A stretch of 64,000 nucleotides of DNA from Vreelandella olivaria (lineage in GTDB: Bacteria > Pseudomonadota > Gammaproteobacteria > Pseudomonadales > Halomonadaceae). The translations under genes and the position numbers were made by a program. How positions within the stretch are numbered: the first letter of the stretch is position 1; each line of letters begins with the position of its first letter. This document shows positions 42,759-53,861 of this stretch, in pieces. Location: NCBI GenBank assembly GCA_004295565.1, contig AP019416.1:3038001-3102000 (forward strand). Direction: 5' to 3'. The notes beneath the pieces were generated by a model, which saw only the letters and a program-made list of their open reading frames with translations, searched no databases and was not told the origin of the DNA.

Positions 42759-43334
42759 TTAGTGCATCAGGCCGAGAGCATCAGGACTGGTCATCTGCCG
42801 GGTCGTGGGGTACAACATCAGCGTTTTCCCCGCACCCGGGTTCTTGCAAAAGGTTTCACGCACATCCAGTAGGCCAAGGTGGCTGATGGTTCGGCGCCCA
42901 AGCAGCAGCGGGTAGTTCATCTCTTCACGGTCGCGTAGGCTAAACTGCTCTTCGTAAATGGTATCGCCCATACACACTTCCATCAGCACCACCGGGCGTT
43001 CGTCACGGCCGCCTGCGCCACGCACGGATAGCTCCCGATAGAGCGGGCGCTCAATCTGATCGCTAAACACTTCACCACTTCCCTGATCTTCAAGCTTTAA
43101 CCGAAAACGAACCCACTCCTCGTCATCCTGCTCGAACATCTCTATATCTCGGGCGTCTAACGAGGAGGTTAATGCTCCGCTATCCAGCTTGGCTTTCACT
43201 TCGATATCCCAGGGTTGCAGGGTGGCTTTTTCAACCCAGCCGAATACCTGATCATCATTCGCCATCGTCGTGGAGGCAGACAGAAAGGCTCCTAATACCA
43301 CACTGCTAACAAATATCTTACCCATCAATTGCAT
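42759..43334 (-). CDS. Retropepsin-like aspartic protease domain protein (DUF785)
   Basis: Exported protein of about 190 residues. A signal peptide (IFVSSVVLGAFLSASTTMA) is followed by GWVEKATLQPWDIEVKAKLD and SGALTSSLDA; the catalytic-type Asp is in KLDSGA, with the second glycine-rich element NYPLLLGRRTI. The family is labelled putative ATP-dependent zinc protease in databases although the fold is retropepsin-like. ATG 43334 is chosen because AAGGA lies 9 bases before it. Its target is unknown. Confidence 0.82.
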   Translation of the reverse strand: MQLMGKIFVSSVVLGAFLSASTTMANDDQVFGWVEKATLQPWDIEVKAKLDSGALTSSLDARDIEMFEQDDEEWVRFRLKLEDQGSGEVFSDQIERPLYRELSVRGAGGRDERPVVLMEVCMGDTIYEEQFSLRDREEMNYPLLLGRRTISHLGLLDVRETFCKNPGAGKTLMLYPTTRQMTSPDALGLMH

Positions 43335-43375
43335 AACATCATCCTTGGAAAGTAAAAGCATCCGATAAACGCGAC

Positions 43376-44642
43376 TTACTGCGAACGCTGACGTAGCTGT
43401 TCAAGCAGCTCCTGGGTCGCAAACCCATCCGGTATTACCCCTTGATCACGCTGAAAGTTCCGCAACCCTTGCCGCGTGTTGGGCCCCATAACGCCGTCAG
43501 CGCCACCCACTGAGTAGCCTGCACGGTTTAATGCGCGCTGAAGTTCTTGAACATCGTCACGAGTCAGCGGCGCTTGCTCCCGCGGCCAGCTGTGCTGAAT
43601 GCCCCCGCGTCCAGCGATCGCATCGCCTAACGTTGCGACGGCCAGTGCATAACTGGTGGCATTGTTATAGCGTAAGATGGCACGGAAATTGGCACCTACC
43701 AAAAGGCGGGGCCATCCGCGCCAGCGGGTATCACAATGGCTGCGCTATCAAAGTTCGGCAATTCACCCTGCTGCGCCCGCACGCCTTGACTGCGCCACTC
43801 ATCGCTGCTGCGTCGCTCGGTCTGGGCGTAATCAAACCCTTCAGGCAGTCGTACCTCAACCCCCAGGGCTGGTTAGCCTGCCATCCAGCTCGGTCAAGAT
43901 AGTTGGCCGTTGAGGCCATGACATCGGGGATGCTGCCCCAAATATCGCGGCGACCGTCACCATCGCCATCTACCGCGTAGGCTTCGAAGCTGCTGGGAAT
44001 AAACTGAGTATGGCCCATGGCCCCGGCCCAGGAGCCTTTCATTTCATCAGCGGCAATATCCCCTTGATCAATAATCCGCAACGCTGCGAGCAGTTCACCG
44101 CGGGCAAAGTCACGGCGCCGACCATCGTAAGCGAGCGTGGCGAGTGACTCCAAGGTCGAAAAATCGCCAAAATTACTGCCGTAATTGCTCTCAATGCCCC
44201 AAATGGCGACAATGATTTCGGCTGGCACTCCATAGCGCTGCTGCATTTGCTGCGCCGTTTCGCGGTGTTCGGCCAGCTTTTCTAACCCATTATTAATACG
44301 CGTGGATGAAACGGCGGTATCCAGATATTCCCAAATAGGGCGGACAAACTCAGGTTGGTAACCGTCAAGCTCAATCACCCGTTCACGATAGCGAACACCA
44401 TCCAGCGCGTTACTTAGGGTCGCCTCACTGATTCCCTGTTCCGCAGCATACTGGCGAAAATCGCGCAGCCACTGCTGGAAATTAGCGTAGCTCACCTCAG
44501 TGGCCGTCTGAGTATCGACTTCAGACATCAGTTGCGGATTAGCAAGCGCTACATTTGCTGCAAACGGCGTGCTTAACGCGGCCATTAATGAGGCACACAG
44601 CAACGGGCTACAACGCAGCCCAATAGAGAAATGACGAGGCAT
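43376..44642 (-). CDS. MltB-type lytic murein transglycosylase (frame-broken)
   Basis: Periplasmic enzyme that cleaves peptidoglycan glycan strands. A signal peptide precedes the SLT domain with the catalytic Glu in AIWGIESNYGSNFG; flanking signatures are DGYQPEFVRPIWEYLD and GAMGHTQFIPSSFEAYAVDG. The C-terminus is a peptidoglycan-binding domain (LQRALNRAGYSVGGADGVMG). Frame breaks near 43870 and 43705 lie between the domains. Joined length is about 420 residues. Confidence 0.92.
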
Positions 44643-44711
44643 TATTTCGATCCTTAGGCAGTCCTTGGCATATCAGGGATGATGGCCTAGAAAAGAGCCA
44701 GATACCAGCCT

Positions 44712-46156
44712 TCACGGCAGCTCAAAGGTAATGATTGCCTGCTCCTCTAAACCGCCTGCCTCACCACTAGCAATCAACCACCGCTCCCACTGCTCGGGCA
44801 CAACGCAAGGAGCCTCAAACACAGAGGGGTCTGCACGCCACGGCTGTTGACGCGCTAAACCGTGGGGTAGCTTTTCAAGCGGCTTCAGCCAATGAGCCAC
44901 ATAAAGCCCCTGGGGGTCATAATGCCCCGCCTGCTTCAACACATTAAAGTAGCGATCCTGGCGTGGATCGCGCCCAACGCTCAGCAATATAGCGCCAGTT
45001 GCCCCAGTTACTGGCAACGTCATAATCAATCAGGCAGTGCTCAAACCATAACGCTCCCAACCGCCAATCGACATTTAAGTCTTTGACTAGGAAGCTGGCG
45101 ACGTTTTGGCGGGCACGGTTGGATAGCCAGCCAGTGTAACGAAGTTCCAGCATGGCAGCATCTACAAAGGGCAGTCCTGTGGTGCCGCTACGCCAGGCAT
45201 CGAAGGCGGCACACGGCCTATCAGTTTGATGGGAGCCAAACATCTTCTCTCCTTCCAACTGAGCGGCACGGATAAAGTACTCCCGCCAGAGCAGTTCGAA
45301 AGTAATCCAGTAGCTGGATTCGTTACTCCCATTTTCAGCCTCCCACGCCTTCACCGCGTCATTGACTTGACGGGCAGACAGGCAGCCACGCGCTAACCAA
45401 GGTGAAACACGGGTTGAGAAATTTGCTCCCAGCAGCCCATTACGGGTTTTCTTATACGTTTCACCGCCCTGTTGACGCCACAGGTAATCCTTCAGGCGCC
45501 CATGTGCTGCTGACTCCCCCCTTTATATGCATAACCTTGACGAGCATCGGGATGCCAGGTAGCGCTCTGCTCACAGACGGCTTTGAGCGGTGGAAACCCC
45601 TTGCCGCCTCGGGCCAGGGGGGCAGTGTGACAGGTGCGCAGCCACTGGCAGGTACGGTGCATTCACTCTCCACGCTGCGCCTAAAGGAAGAAAAGCTCGC
45701 CGGCAACGCTTCAAGCCCGAAAGGCAATGACGACTGGTCGATGAGGCGTCCGCTCTCAAGGCAGTCAAATGCTGTTTGACTAGGCAAGCCTTCCTTAACC
45801 GCCCGAACATGAGCGGTTTCTTCAACCCCTGCATGCTCAGCAACTCGGATTTGCCGTGCGTTAAGTGTAGAAGCCAGTTCAATCACTACGTCACTGGGTT
45901 TGCCAATACGAACCAGCAGGTCACTGCCGCGCTGCAGAAGCTCCCCACGCAACTCCATTAAACTTTGCCACAAAAAACGCAATCGAGCAGGCCCGATACG
46001 TGGTGTCGATTCGCCGTCAAATAAAGGAGAGAACCACTGCTCGTCCAATACGTAGAGGCACAGCAGGTAACAAGGGGGGGTGGCGAAGTGAAAAAGAGGG
46101 TTATCAGCAATGCGCAAGTCGTCCCGCAACCAGACAATATCAATCGTGCTGTTCAT
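44712..46156 (-). CDS. DASH-family cryptochrome/photolyase (frame-broken)
   Basis: Flavoprotein of the photolyase/cryptochrome superfamily; DASH members repair UV dimers in single-stranded DNA or act as light sensors. The N-terminus IDIVWLRDDLRIADNPLFH is the antenna domain. The FAD domain shows YWITFELLWREYFIRAAQ, LPFVDAAMLELRYTGWLSNR and DVASNWGNWRYIAG. Frame breaks near 45595, 45510, 45360 and 44985 split it; joined length is about 480 residues. It is followed upstream by the DUF2256 gene, a common partner. Confidence 0.92.
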
Positions 46157-46212
46157 GCTTGAGCCTCCTAGAGGTGCTTTGATGCCTGGTACATGGATGC
46201 TGGTACTTTAGG

Positions 46213-46353
46213 CTATGGCTGCTTAGCACTACGGCGGCACCGCTCGCTGCAGTAGCGCACTTGATCCCAACAGCGCGCCCATTTCTTTCGCCATGTAAAC
46301 GGTCGTTGGCATTCAACACAGGTTTTTTCCGGCAGGTTTCCTTTGCGTCGCAT
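46213..46353 (-). CDS. DUF2256 zinc-ribbon-like protein
   Basis: A 46-residue frame too short for usual gene callers. It reads MRRKGNLPEKTCVECQRPFT followed by WRKKWARCWDQVRYCSERCR: two CxxC-type pairs (CVEC and a Cys-4-Cys pair, CSERC) that could bind zinc, plus the invariant WRKKW. This is the DUF2256 consensus. It lies 56 bases upstream of the DASH cryptochrome on the same strand, an association I recall from other bacteria. Function unknown. Confidence 0.88.
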   Translation of the reverse strand: MRRKGNLPEKTCVECQRPFTWRKKWARCWDQVRYCSERCRRSAKQP

Positions 46354-46410
46354 ACTCACGTTTAATCACATTTTTGGCGTTTTATGGTAAAAACATGAAC
46401 TCATTATCTT

Positions 46411-46446
46411 ATACAGTACAACTATTGTACATTATTTTATTGTACA
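46411..46446 (-). promoter_or_regulatory. TTGTAC/GTACAA repeats upstream of DUF2256-cryptochrome
   Basis: The region holds GTACAA-CTA-TTGTAC (46416-46430), a perfect 6-bp dyad, and a second TTGTAC at 46440-46445, a direct repeat 15 bases from the first. On the minus strand a TGTACA lies 17 bases before GATAAT, a possible -35/-10 pair facing the DUF2256 gene. The motif resembles that before the photolyase at 53820. Which factor binds is unknown. Confidence 0.4.
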
Positions 46447-46501
46447 CACTTTGCTTCGGTTGAAATAATAGCGAGTGTTTACATACCCCCTACGTCAGAC
46501 G

Positions 46502-46528
46502 CAAAAAAACCACCCTAAGGTGGCTTTG
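46502..46528 (-). terminator. Terminator after mrpG
   Basis: On the minus strand AAAGCCACC, a TTAG loop and GGTGGTTTTTTT form a short hairpin with a T-run, 45 bases after the mrpG stop. It ends the Mrp operon. Confidence 0.8.
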
Positions 46529-46572
46529 GCGATTACGCATTGGCTGGCGATTTAGCCAGCTCTAATCAGACG

Positions 46573-46977
46573 CTAATCAGGGTCAGTCTCGCGGGGTTGG
46601 CGCTTGGCATTTTCCTGGGTTTCCAGGCCACTTTTCAGCTCATGGGTGAGTGGATCGTAGTTGGGGCGCAACTCATCCTTTACGGTTCCGCTCCACAGCT
46701 TGGAGCCAACGAAGTAGCCGGCGCGACCAATCACGTGAGCCGCCACCGGAGCGGTCATCAGGATAAACACGATAATAGCGAACGAGCGAGCCACTATACC
46801 TACTTCAGCAAAGTGCATAGCGGCCGCCAACATAATTAAAATGACGCCTAACGCTGCGGCCTTGGTGGTGGCGTGCATGCGGGTTAACAAATCAGGCAGC
46901 CGCAGCAGCCCAACTGAGGCGAGCAGTATAAACAGCGCCCCACCGATGATTAGCGTGCCCTTTATAAAGTCAATCAT
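46573..46977 (-). CDS. mrpG: Na+/H+ antiporter subunit MrpG
   Basis: Small membrane subunit of the multi-subunit Mrp sodium/proton antiporter. Three hydrophobic helices begin LIIGGALFILLASVGLLRLP, and LLTRMHATTKAAALGV is the MrpG signature. A charged C-terminal tail of about 35 residues follows. Its ATG overlaps the mrpF stop (TGATG). The frame is intact. Confidence 0.93.
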   Translation of the reverse strand: MIDFIKGTLIIGGALFILLASVGLLRLPDLLTRMHATTKAAALGVILIMLAAAMHFAEVGIVARSFAIIVFILMTAPVAAHVIGRAGYFVGSKLWSGTVKDELRPNYDPLTHELKSGLETQENAKRQPRETDPD

Positions 46978-47239
46978 CCCTCGGGCCTCCCCCTTTCCAA
47001 GAAGCGTGCAAAGGCAATGGCTGCTAAAAACCCCATTAAGGCGATTACAATCGCAGCATCCAGAAAACTAGCCACGTCAGACTTGATGGCATAAACCCCA
47101 CTAACCCCACCACGGTGGTCGAAAAAAGCTCTAACGCCACGACACGGTCGGGCAGACTCGGGCCGCGCACTACGCGAACAAAGGTGAGGATAAGCGCCAG
47201 GCTCATAATCACCTGGCTGATAAGAATAACGGTGTCCAT
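46974..47239 (-). CDS. mrpF: Na+/H+ antiporter subunit MrpF (frame-broken)
   Basis: Small Mrp subunit with three helices and the motif VVRGPSLPDRVVALELFSTT. A lost base near 47100 sends the frame off; the correct continuation is VSGVYAIKSDVASFLDAAIV and ends at 46974, overlapping mrpG. Length is about 88 residues. Confidence 0.9.
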
Positions 47240-47712
47240 TAGCGAAACAGCTCCAAAGCCCGGTGCTCCATCTCTTTTAAGTTGCGCCGTAGCTCTTCCT
47301 CGTTGTCTAAAAACATCGCGTGGATATATAAGACTTTACGGTCATCCGACACATCCAGGCTCAGCGTGCCGGGTGTCAACGAGATCAGATTAGCCACCAG
47401 GGTAATTTCCATTTCAGTGCGTGCGGAAAGCGGCATCGCGATGACGCCAGGCTTCATATGCCAGGGTGGGGTCACAATGTCGAAAGCGACGCGCAAATTG
47501 GCTTGAACCAGTTCTTTTAGAAAAAAACCAATAAAGCCGATGAAGCGCGGTACCCGCGCCGGGTAGCCCTTCAAAGAGTCGAGCTGAGGCTCAATCAGTA
47601 TCAGGGTGATATAGCCAAATATTAACCCGACGAGAAGGTTTAACCCGCTAAAATCACCGCTTAACAGCACCCAAGCAAGGCCTAGCAGCAGGTTCCAAAT
47701 GGCCCCGGTCAT
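47239..47712 (-). CDS. mrpE: Na+/H+ antiporter subunit MrpE
   Basis: Mrp subunit of 157 residues. The N-terminal helices contain LNLLVGLIFGYITL, and VANLISLTPGTLSLDVSDD is the MrpE signature. It overlaps the ends of mrpD and mrpF, typical of tight coupling. The frame is intact. Confidence 0.93.
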   Translation of the reverse strand: MTGAIWNLLLGLAWVLLSGDFSGLNLLVGLIFGYITLILIEPQLDSLKGYPARVPRFIGFIGFFLKELVQANLRVAFDIVTPPWHMKPGVIAMPLSARTEMEITLVANLISLTPGTLSLDVSDDRKVLYIHAMFLDNEEELRRNLKEMEHRALELFR

Positions 47713-49311
47713 GGCGCTTCCTCCTCAGCGGTAGTCTCTGATACGGCTTCCTCTAATGGCGGTTCCAGCAGCACATCGTCAGCACTGGCCGCAACGCCTA
47801 ACACCGCTTCAATATACCCCGAAGGTTCGAACAGCTGATCCCCGATCCCCATCATTACCCACATGATCGGCTCTGCAAGGACACCAATGAGCAGTGAAAA
47901 TAATGCCAACACCATTACCGGCAAATACATCATCCACAGGCTGGGCTTTAGCAATCGCCCGTCATCGCCAGTCGGTGTGGTCGTTTCAGGAACGTGATTA
48001 TCTTCTGGGAGAGACTTCCAAAACACCTCGTTCCAAATTTTCACCATGGAGTAGAGTGTCATTAGCCCCACGGCCAGCGCGATGCCGGTAACCCAATAGG
48101 CTTCAATCTCTAAACCGGCACGCACAATCACAAACTTGGCAAAAAAGCCTGACAGCGGCGGTATCCCCGCCAGTGAGAAGGCTGAAAGGAAGAACGCTAC
48201 CGACAGCCAGGGACGCTCCCGGTACAGCCCACCCATTTTTTTTGAGCTGATAGGTTCCCTGCAAGCGGTGGGTGATACCACTGATCAAGAAGAGATTGGT
48301 CTTCACCACCATATTATGCACGATGGCAAACACACCGCCGGCAATAGCGAGGGGCGTGTACAGCGCCAGGCCCAGAATCATATAGCCAATCTGGCTGACA
48401 ATATGAAATGACAAGATCCGCCTAAATTCGTGCTGGGCGGCGGCACCGAGCACGCCCGTTACCATGGTGAATGCAGCGCCCCAGAGCATAATGTCCTGAA
48501 GGTAGCCCATGGTTTGATCGAACATCAGCGTGAACACACGGAACATGGCATACACACCCACTTTTGTGAGCAGCCCCGCAAACAGCGCAGAAACGGCGAC
48601 AGGCGGTGTGTGGTACGAGGCTGGCAGCCAGAAAAACAGCGGGAACGCGGCCGCCTTGATCCCAAAGGCCACCATAAACATAACTGCAAGCACTTCGACC
48701 ATGCCCGTATGTTCCGCCGCATCCATGCGCAGCGCAATGTCAGCCATATTAAGTGTACCCACCATGCCATAGAGTAGCCCCACCGCGGTCAGGAAGATGA
48801 CCGATGCCAACAGGTTCAAGGTGACGTACTTAATCGCCCCTTCCATCTGCGCGCGTTCTCCCCCCAAAATCAGCAGCGCAAAGGAAGCTACCAGCATTAC
48901 CTCAAACCATACATAGAGGTTAAAGATATCGCCGGTTAAGAAGGCCCCCATCACCCCGGCGAGCAGCAGGTGCATTAACGGGTAGTAGCCAAATTTCTCA
49001 TGGCCGCGGCCAGTGGTGGCCAGCGAGTAGATACCCATTGCCAAACCGATAATCGCGGTCATCAACACCATCACCGCGCTTAGCAGATCCGCAATCAAGG
49101 TAATTCCAAAGGGGGCGGGCCAGCTTCCCATCTGCATGGTGACATAGCCGCCCGACAGCGTGGATACAAACAGCCACAGACTAACCATTAGCAGCGCAAC
49201 ATTGCCTGCCACCGCCAAGAAACGCTGCATGGGGCGCGAGCGCCAAAACAGCAAGGAAACCGCCCCGGTCAGCAGGGGCAAGAGGACGGGAAGAGCAACT
49301 TCAGGCCTCAC
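47709..49311 (-). CDS. mrpD: Na+/H+ antiporter subunit MrpD (frame-broken)
   Basis: Large proton-translocating subunit related to NuoM/NuoN. About 14 helices, with the family Glu in [16 protein letters not shown] and the Lys in [29 protein letters not shown] and [16 protein letters not shown] follow. A break in the T-run near 48236 splits it between YQLKK and [12 protein letters not shown]. An acidic tail of about 60 residues ends it. Joined length is about 534 residues. Confidence 0.94.
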
Positions 49312-49655
49312 GTATCAGTATCCTTCATCTTATCGAGATCATCAGCCTTAACCACTTCGTAGGCGCGTCGAATCAATACCACAGCAAAGGCAAGCACCCC
49401 AAAGGCAATCACAATCGCTGTCAGCACAACCGCTTGGGGTAAGGGGTCGGCTACCCCGCTGGGCGGCAACATCATGCCTTCTGCGATCAGTGGCGGTACC
49501 CCACGGGTCATGCCTGCGGTGGTAAAAATCAGTAAATTGGCGGCATTAGAGAGCAGCATCAGACCAATCACTAACTTGACGATAGAGCGGCGCAACATCA
49601 TAAAAATAGCCGTCGCGTACAGCAGGCCAATCGCCACTGCCATTAAAGGTTCCAT
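49308..49655 (-). CDS. mrpC: Na+/H+ antiporter subunit MrpC
   Basis: NuoK-like subunit of 115 residues with three helices. [17 protein letters not shown] and [18 protein letters not shown] are the family signatures. It overlaps mrpD by 4 bases and the frame is intact. Confidence 0.94.
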   Translation of the reverse strand: MEPLMAVAIGLLYATAIFMMLRRSIVKLVIGLMLLSNAANLLIFTTAGMTRGVPPLIAEGMMLPPSGVADPLPQAVVLTAIVIAFGVLAFAVVLIRRAYEVVKADDLDKMKDTDT

Positions 49656-49673
49656 GGTGTGCCTCCTGTTAAC

Positions 49674-50104
49674 TCAAGGTTCATCCTTGTCGACCTCCAT
49701 CAGCGTCATCACCATACCGGTCACCGAACCCAACACGGCAAAGTAGACGCCTATATCGAAAATTAGCGGCGTGGAGGCTTTAAAGTCGATAACCGGAATA
49801 GTCCACCACTGGGCGGTTAGAAATGGCTGGCCCATAAACCAGGCAGGCACTACCGAGATCATTCCCAGCAATAGTCCAACCCCAATCAGGTCTCGGGGGT
49901 CGACCATCCGCAGCACTTCTTTAGTGGCACTAACGCCAAAGGCAAACAGATAGAGCGTAAAGGCGCCTGCTGCGACCAAGCCGGCAATAAACCCTCCCCC
50001 GGCTCGTCATGCCCTCTCAGCAATAGGAAAATAGAAAACATCAATTGCAGCGGCATTAAAAAGCGCGCGGCGGTATTAAGAATAATCGTGCCTGACTTAA
50101 CCAT
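49674..50104 (-). CDS. mrpB: Na+/H+ antiporter subunit MrpB (frame-broken)
   Basis: Membrane subunit of about 143 residues. It starts [19 protein letters not shown] at 50104; a base lost near 49995 interrupts the signature [20 protein letters not shown]. Its start overlaps the end of mrpA. Confidence 0.92.
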
Positions 50105-52430
50105 CGTAAGGCTCCTTGGCAGCCACATTGCTGCTGTCGGCGGTTTTCGTGTTGTTGCGTAGCTTTAACATGGCGATAACACCGATCGCGGCTAGGGCTA
50201 ACACGAACATCTCGCCTAGCGTGTCCAAGGCACGGTAGTCGACCAAAATGACGTTGACGATGTTGCGGCCATAGGCCAAAGGCGCACTGTTCTCAATCAT
50301 ATAGGTCGAAATGGGCTCAAATTGTTGAATGCTCCAGGAGGTCATAATCAGCAGGCAGATCAAAATACCTACCATCGCGGCCACTACACCGTCGCGTATA
50401 CGCTCCAAGCTGGTGGAAAGATTCGAGAAGCGCGGCAGGCGAAACAACACCAGTACCAGCAAAATAACCGTTAAAGTCTCTACCAGCAGTTGGGTAATCG
50501 CTAAATCTGGTGCACTGAACAGAATAAAAATCAATGCAATGGAAAACCCCATGACCCCCACAGAGACCACAGCCCCCAGCCGCGATCGGGAAATAGTCGC
50601 AAACAGAGCCCCCATTACCATGGTGCCAGCCACAACCACCTCGTGAAAACGCACCTCCAGATCAAAAGCAAACACAGGCGAATGGCGTAATAGAATTGAA
50701 TTACCGATCAGTGCAATCAGCGTCGCTAACATCACTAAAATGTAGTTACGCATATAGCCGTTTTGGAGCAGCCGCGTTTGCCACTCTGAGAAGTGCACAA
50801 CGCCATTCATCATGCTTTCATACCCCGCCTCGGGGCCATGCCGCATCAACGGTGCCAATACAGAGAGTCTGCCACGCACGCTGTCCCAACGCCTAAACAG
50901 CAAAAAGCCTAAACCAAGGCTAATGATCGACATGATCAACGCAACGTTAATGCCATACCAAAGCGACAGCGCCACTTCTACTGTTTGCCCGGATATAGCC
51001 GTGGCGGTTGCCGTTAACAATGCATCAGCACCCAGTACAGCGGGCATCAAGCCTAACAGGAGCGACCCTAGCGCGAGCAACGCGGGCCCAGCATACCTGC
51101 CGGGGCCTCATGTGGCTCAAGCAAGGTTTGGTGACGTTTACCGTAAAAAGGACGTAACGCCACAATGAAAGCAACGGCGATAGTTAAAATAGATGCCAGA
51201 AAGGCGAACAGTACCAGTAGTGTTCGGAAGCTATCGGCGCCGAGAACTGATTCCAGCATCAGCTCTTTACCGATAAAACCGAGTAGCGGCGGCACACCAG
51301 CAAGCGAAAGCGCAGCCACCAACGCAATGGTGGCAGTCAGCGGCATCACTGAGCGTAACCCGCCCATCTGGGTGACATCTTTCGTGCCGGTTTCATGATC
51401 AAGAATACCGGCAACCATAAACAGCGCCCCTTTATAGAGAGTGCGCCAAAGAAACGTCACAAACGCGGTCATCGCGTACTCGGTACCGATGCCCAATAGC
51501 ATCGTCAGCGTGCCTAGCGCCATAATGGTCGAGTAAGCGAGCAGCTTTTTGATATTGGTGTGATGAATCGCTAAAACGCCCCCACCAGCATCGTGGTCGC
51601 CCCGACCACGGAAAGAACGCCAACCCACATCGCCGTGCCGCCAAGCTCCGGGTGTAAGCGCGCCAGCAGATAAATACCCGCTTTCACCATGGTGGCCGAG
51701 TGCAGGTAAGCCGAAACCGGAGTCGGCGCGGCCATGGCGTTGGGTAACCAGAAGTGAAACGGAAACTGAGCCGATTTGGTGAAGGCCCCCAGTAGCAAAC
51801 AGATCAGCATAGGCGTATAGAGTGCATGTTCACGCAGGTCAGCCTCCTGATCCAGAATCTCCGCCAGCGACCAGCTACCGCTGGCAATCCCTAGCAGCAC
51901 GAGCCCAGCCATTAATGCTAACCCGCCCGCCACGGTAACGAATAAGCCCTGCCGCGCTGATTTACGTGCATTGATATCAGCGTGGTTAAAACCAATCAGC
52001 AAATAAGAGGTAATGCTGGTCAATTCCCAAAAACGAAGAGCGTTAATAGGCCGTCAGCGAGTACCAGCCCCAGCATCGACACCATGAAGGCGACCAAGGC
52101 GATATGAAATCGAGCAAGATCAGGGTGATCTTTAAGGTACCCGCCGGCATAGACCAGCACGCAGGCACCCATAACGGTAATTAATAGCCCAAACAGCAGC
52201 GATAGACCGTCCAACAGGAAGGTAAGACTGATCCCCAGAGAAGGCACCCACTGCCACTCTAAAAGCAAACTGCCGTTCTCAATGACCTCCGGAGCTTGAA
52301 GCACCAACCATGCGGCCAGCCCGGCAGGGAACAGGGCCAGTACAAGACTGGTGCGCTGACCGAACCAGCCGTTCAACATTGGCGACAGCGCCGCCAGCAC
52401 GAATCCCATTAACACGGCGAATTGTATCAA
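50097..52430 (-). CDS. mrpA: Na+/H+ antiporter subunit MrpA (frame-broken)
   Basis: Largest Mrp subunit, NuoL-like, with an MrpB-like C-terminal part. Signatures: [74 protein letters not shown] and [20 protein letters not shown]. The start is probably TTG 52430, because AGGAGG lies 6 bases before it; ATG codons further upstream have no ribosome site. Breaks near 52022, 51600 and 51075 split it. Joined length is about 777 residues. It heads mrpABCDEFG, a group 1 operon. Confidence 0.94.
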
Positions 52431-52588
52431 GCGAAACCTCCTGAATAACGAAAGGCTCACCATCAGACAGCGGCTATAGCCCAGGCATCGTGCCTTATCA
52501 CTGGCATGCCAGCGTTGAATAATAGTGATTCTAAAGTTGTACACCTTATAACAGTCAGTTTTGGCTGACCAGTCAAACCCTTAAACGC

Positions 52589-52627
52589 AAACAGCCGCAG
52601 GCGTTTTAATGCGCACTGCGGCTGTTG
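52589..52627 (-). terminator. Probable terminator after hemH
   Basis: A 10-bp perfect stem ACAGCCGCAG / CTGCGGCTGT with a 15-base loop lies 33 bases after the hemH stop. The minus-strand tail TTTGCGTTT is only moderately T-rich. Confidence 0.5.
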
Positions 52628-52657
52628 CAAGCGAATGTTAACGGCAAATAGCTAAGG

Positions 52658-53735
52658 CTATGGAGCCGATAGCCATCCGGCTAATTCATTATTGATGACG
52701 GCGAGCAAGGCATCGATATGGTCATCGCGATCATTCAGGCAAGGTATATAGCTGAACGTTTCGCCACCCGCTTCCATAAAGCTATCGCGGATCTCCTCTT
52801 CGATCTCTTCCAAGGTTTCAACACAGTCGGAAGAGAAAGCAGGCGACATAATCGCAATGTGCTTATGCCCCTGCTCGGCAAGTTCGGCCACATGCTTAAC
52901 GGTTTGCGGGCCGACCCATTTCTCGGGGCCAAACTGCGACTGGAAAGCGGTGTCCACCTCCTCTTTGCTAAAGCCGAGTTTCTCGCGGAGCAGGCGCGTC
53001 GTTTTCTGGCACTGACAATGGTAGGGATCACCCTCCATCAGGTAGCGCTCGGGAACGCCATGGTAGCTGGCCACCAGCTTGGTCGGCCGGGTCGAGAAAC
53101 CGTCGTAGGCTTCTTGTACCGAATTGGCCAACGCCTGAATGTAGTCAGGATGGTCAAAATAAGCCGGCACCGTGCGTATATAAGGCTGCCACTTCATCTT
53201 CATCAGGGTGCGAAATGCCTGATCATTCGCCGTGGCCGTGGTCGGTGAACCGTACTGAGGGTAAAGCGGAAAAACACGATACGCTCACAGCCCTTCTCTT
53301 TTAATCGCGTCAGCACGCTTTCTGTCGAGGGGTTGCCGTAGCGCATGCAGAAGTCGACTTCAACATCGTCACCGTAAAGCGCTTTTAACCGCGCGGTCAT
53401 TTTTCAGTCTGAGCACGCGTGGTTGTCAGCAGTGGGCTTTCGTTTTTCTCATTATTCCAGATGCCACGGTAGGCCTTGCCCGATGAGAACGGACGCTTGG
53501 TCAAAATAATCAGCTGAAGTAGCGGCTGCCATTTCCAACCGGCATAGTCGACCACGCGCTTATCCGACAGAAATTCATTGAGGTAACGACGCATTGACCA
53601 GTAGTCGGTGGCATCCGGGGTACCCAGGTTCGCTAGCACAACGCCCACCTTGGCACGCGCTACCGGCGGATGATCGCTGGGTGCATGGGCCAAACGGCCC
53701 TCGCCCGGCTGATCCTTGACGACATTCTCGGTCAT
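52658..53735 (-). CDS. hemH: Ferrochelatase (frame-broken)
   Basis: Inserts ferrous iron into protoporphyrin IX, the last step of haem synthesis. Signatures are VLANLGTPDATDYWSMRRYL, YGNPSTESVLTRLKEKG and the active-site VASYHGVPERYLMEGDPYHC. Breaks in the A-run near 53398 and near 53255 split it into three. Joined length is about 358 residues. It starts at 53735 after AGGAG and is divergent from the photolyase gene across 126 bases. Confidence 0.94.
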
Positions 53736-53819
53736 GACTCATGCTCCTGGAAAAATAACGATGATGCTCTTCTATCAATTAATTAAATCTTATCACTTTT
53801 CGGCAAAGCGGCGGCATAA

Positions 53820-53849
53820 AGTTATACTATCGACATTATTTGTATAACT
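53820..53849 (+). promoter_or_regulatory. 8-bp dyad in the hemH/photolyase promoter region
   Basis: AGTTATAC and GTATAACT form a perfect inverted repeat separated by 14 bases, 13 bases before the photolyase ATG. The right arm contains TATAAC, a possible -10, so a bound factor could block or remodel the promoter. MerR-type light regulators (LitR/CarH class) use dyads of this general kind, but the protein is not in this window. Confidence 0.45.
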
Positions 53850-53861
53850 ACAGGCCAACTC

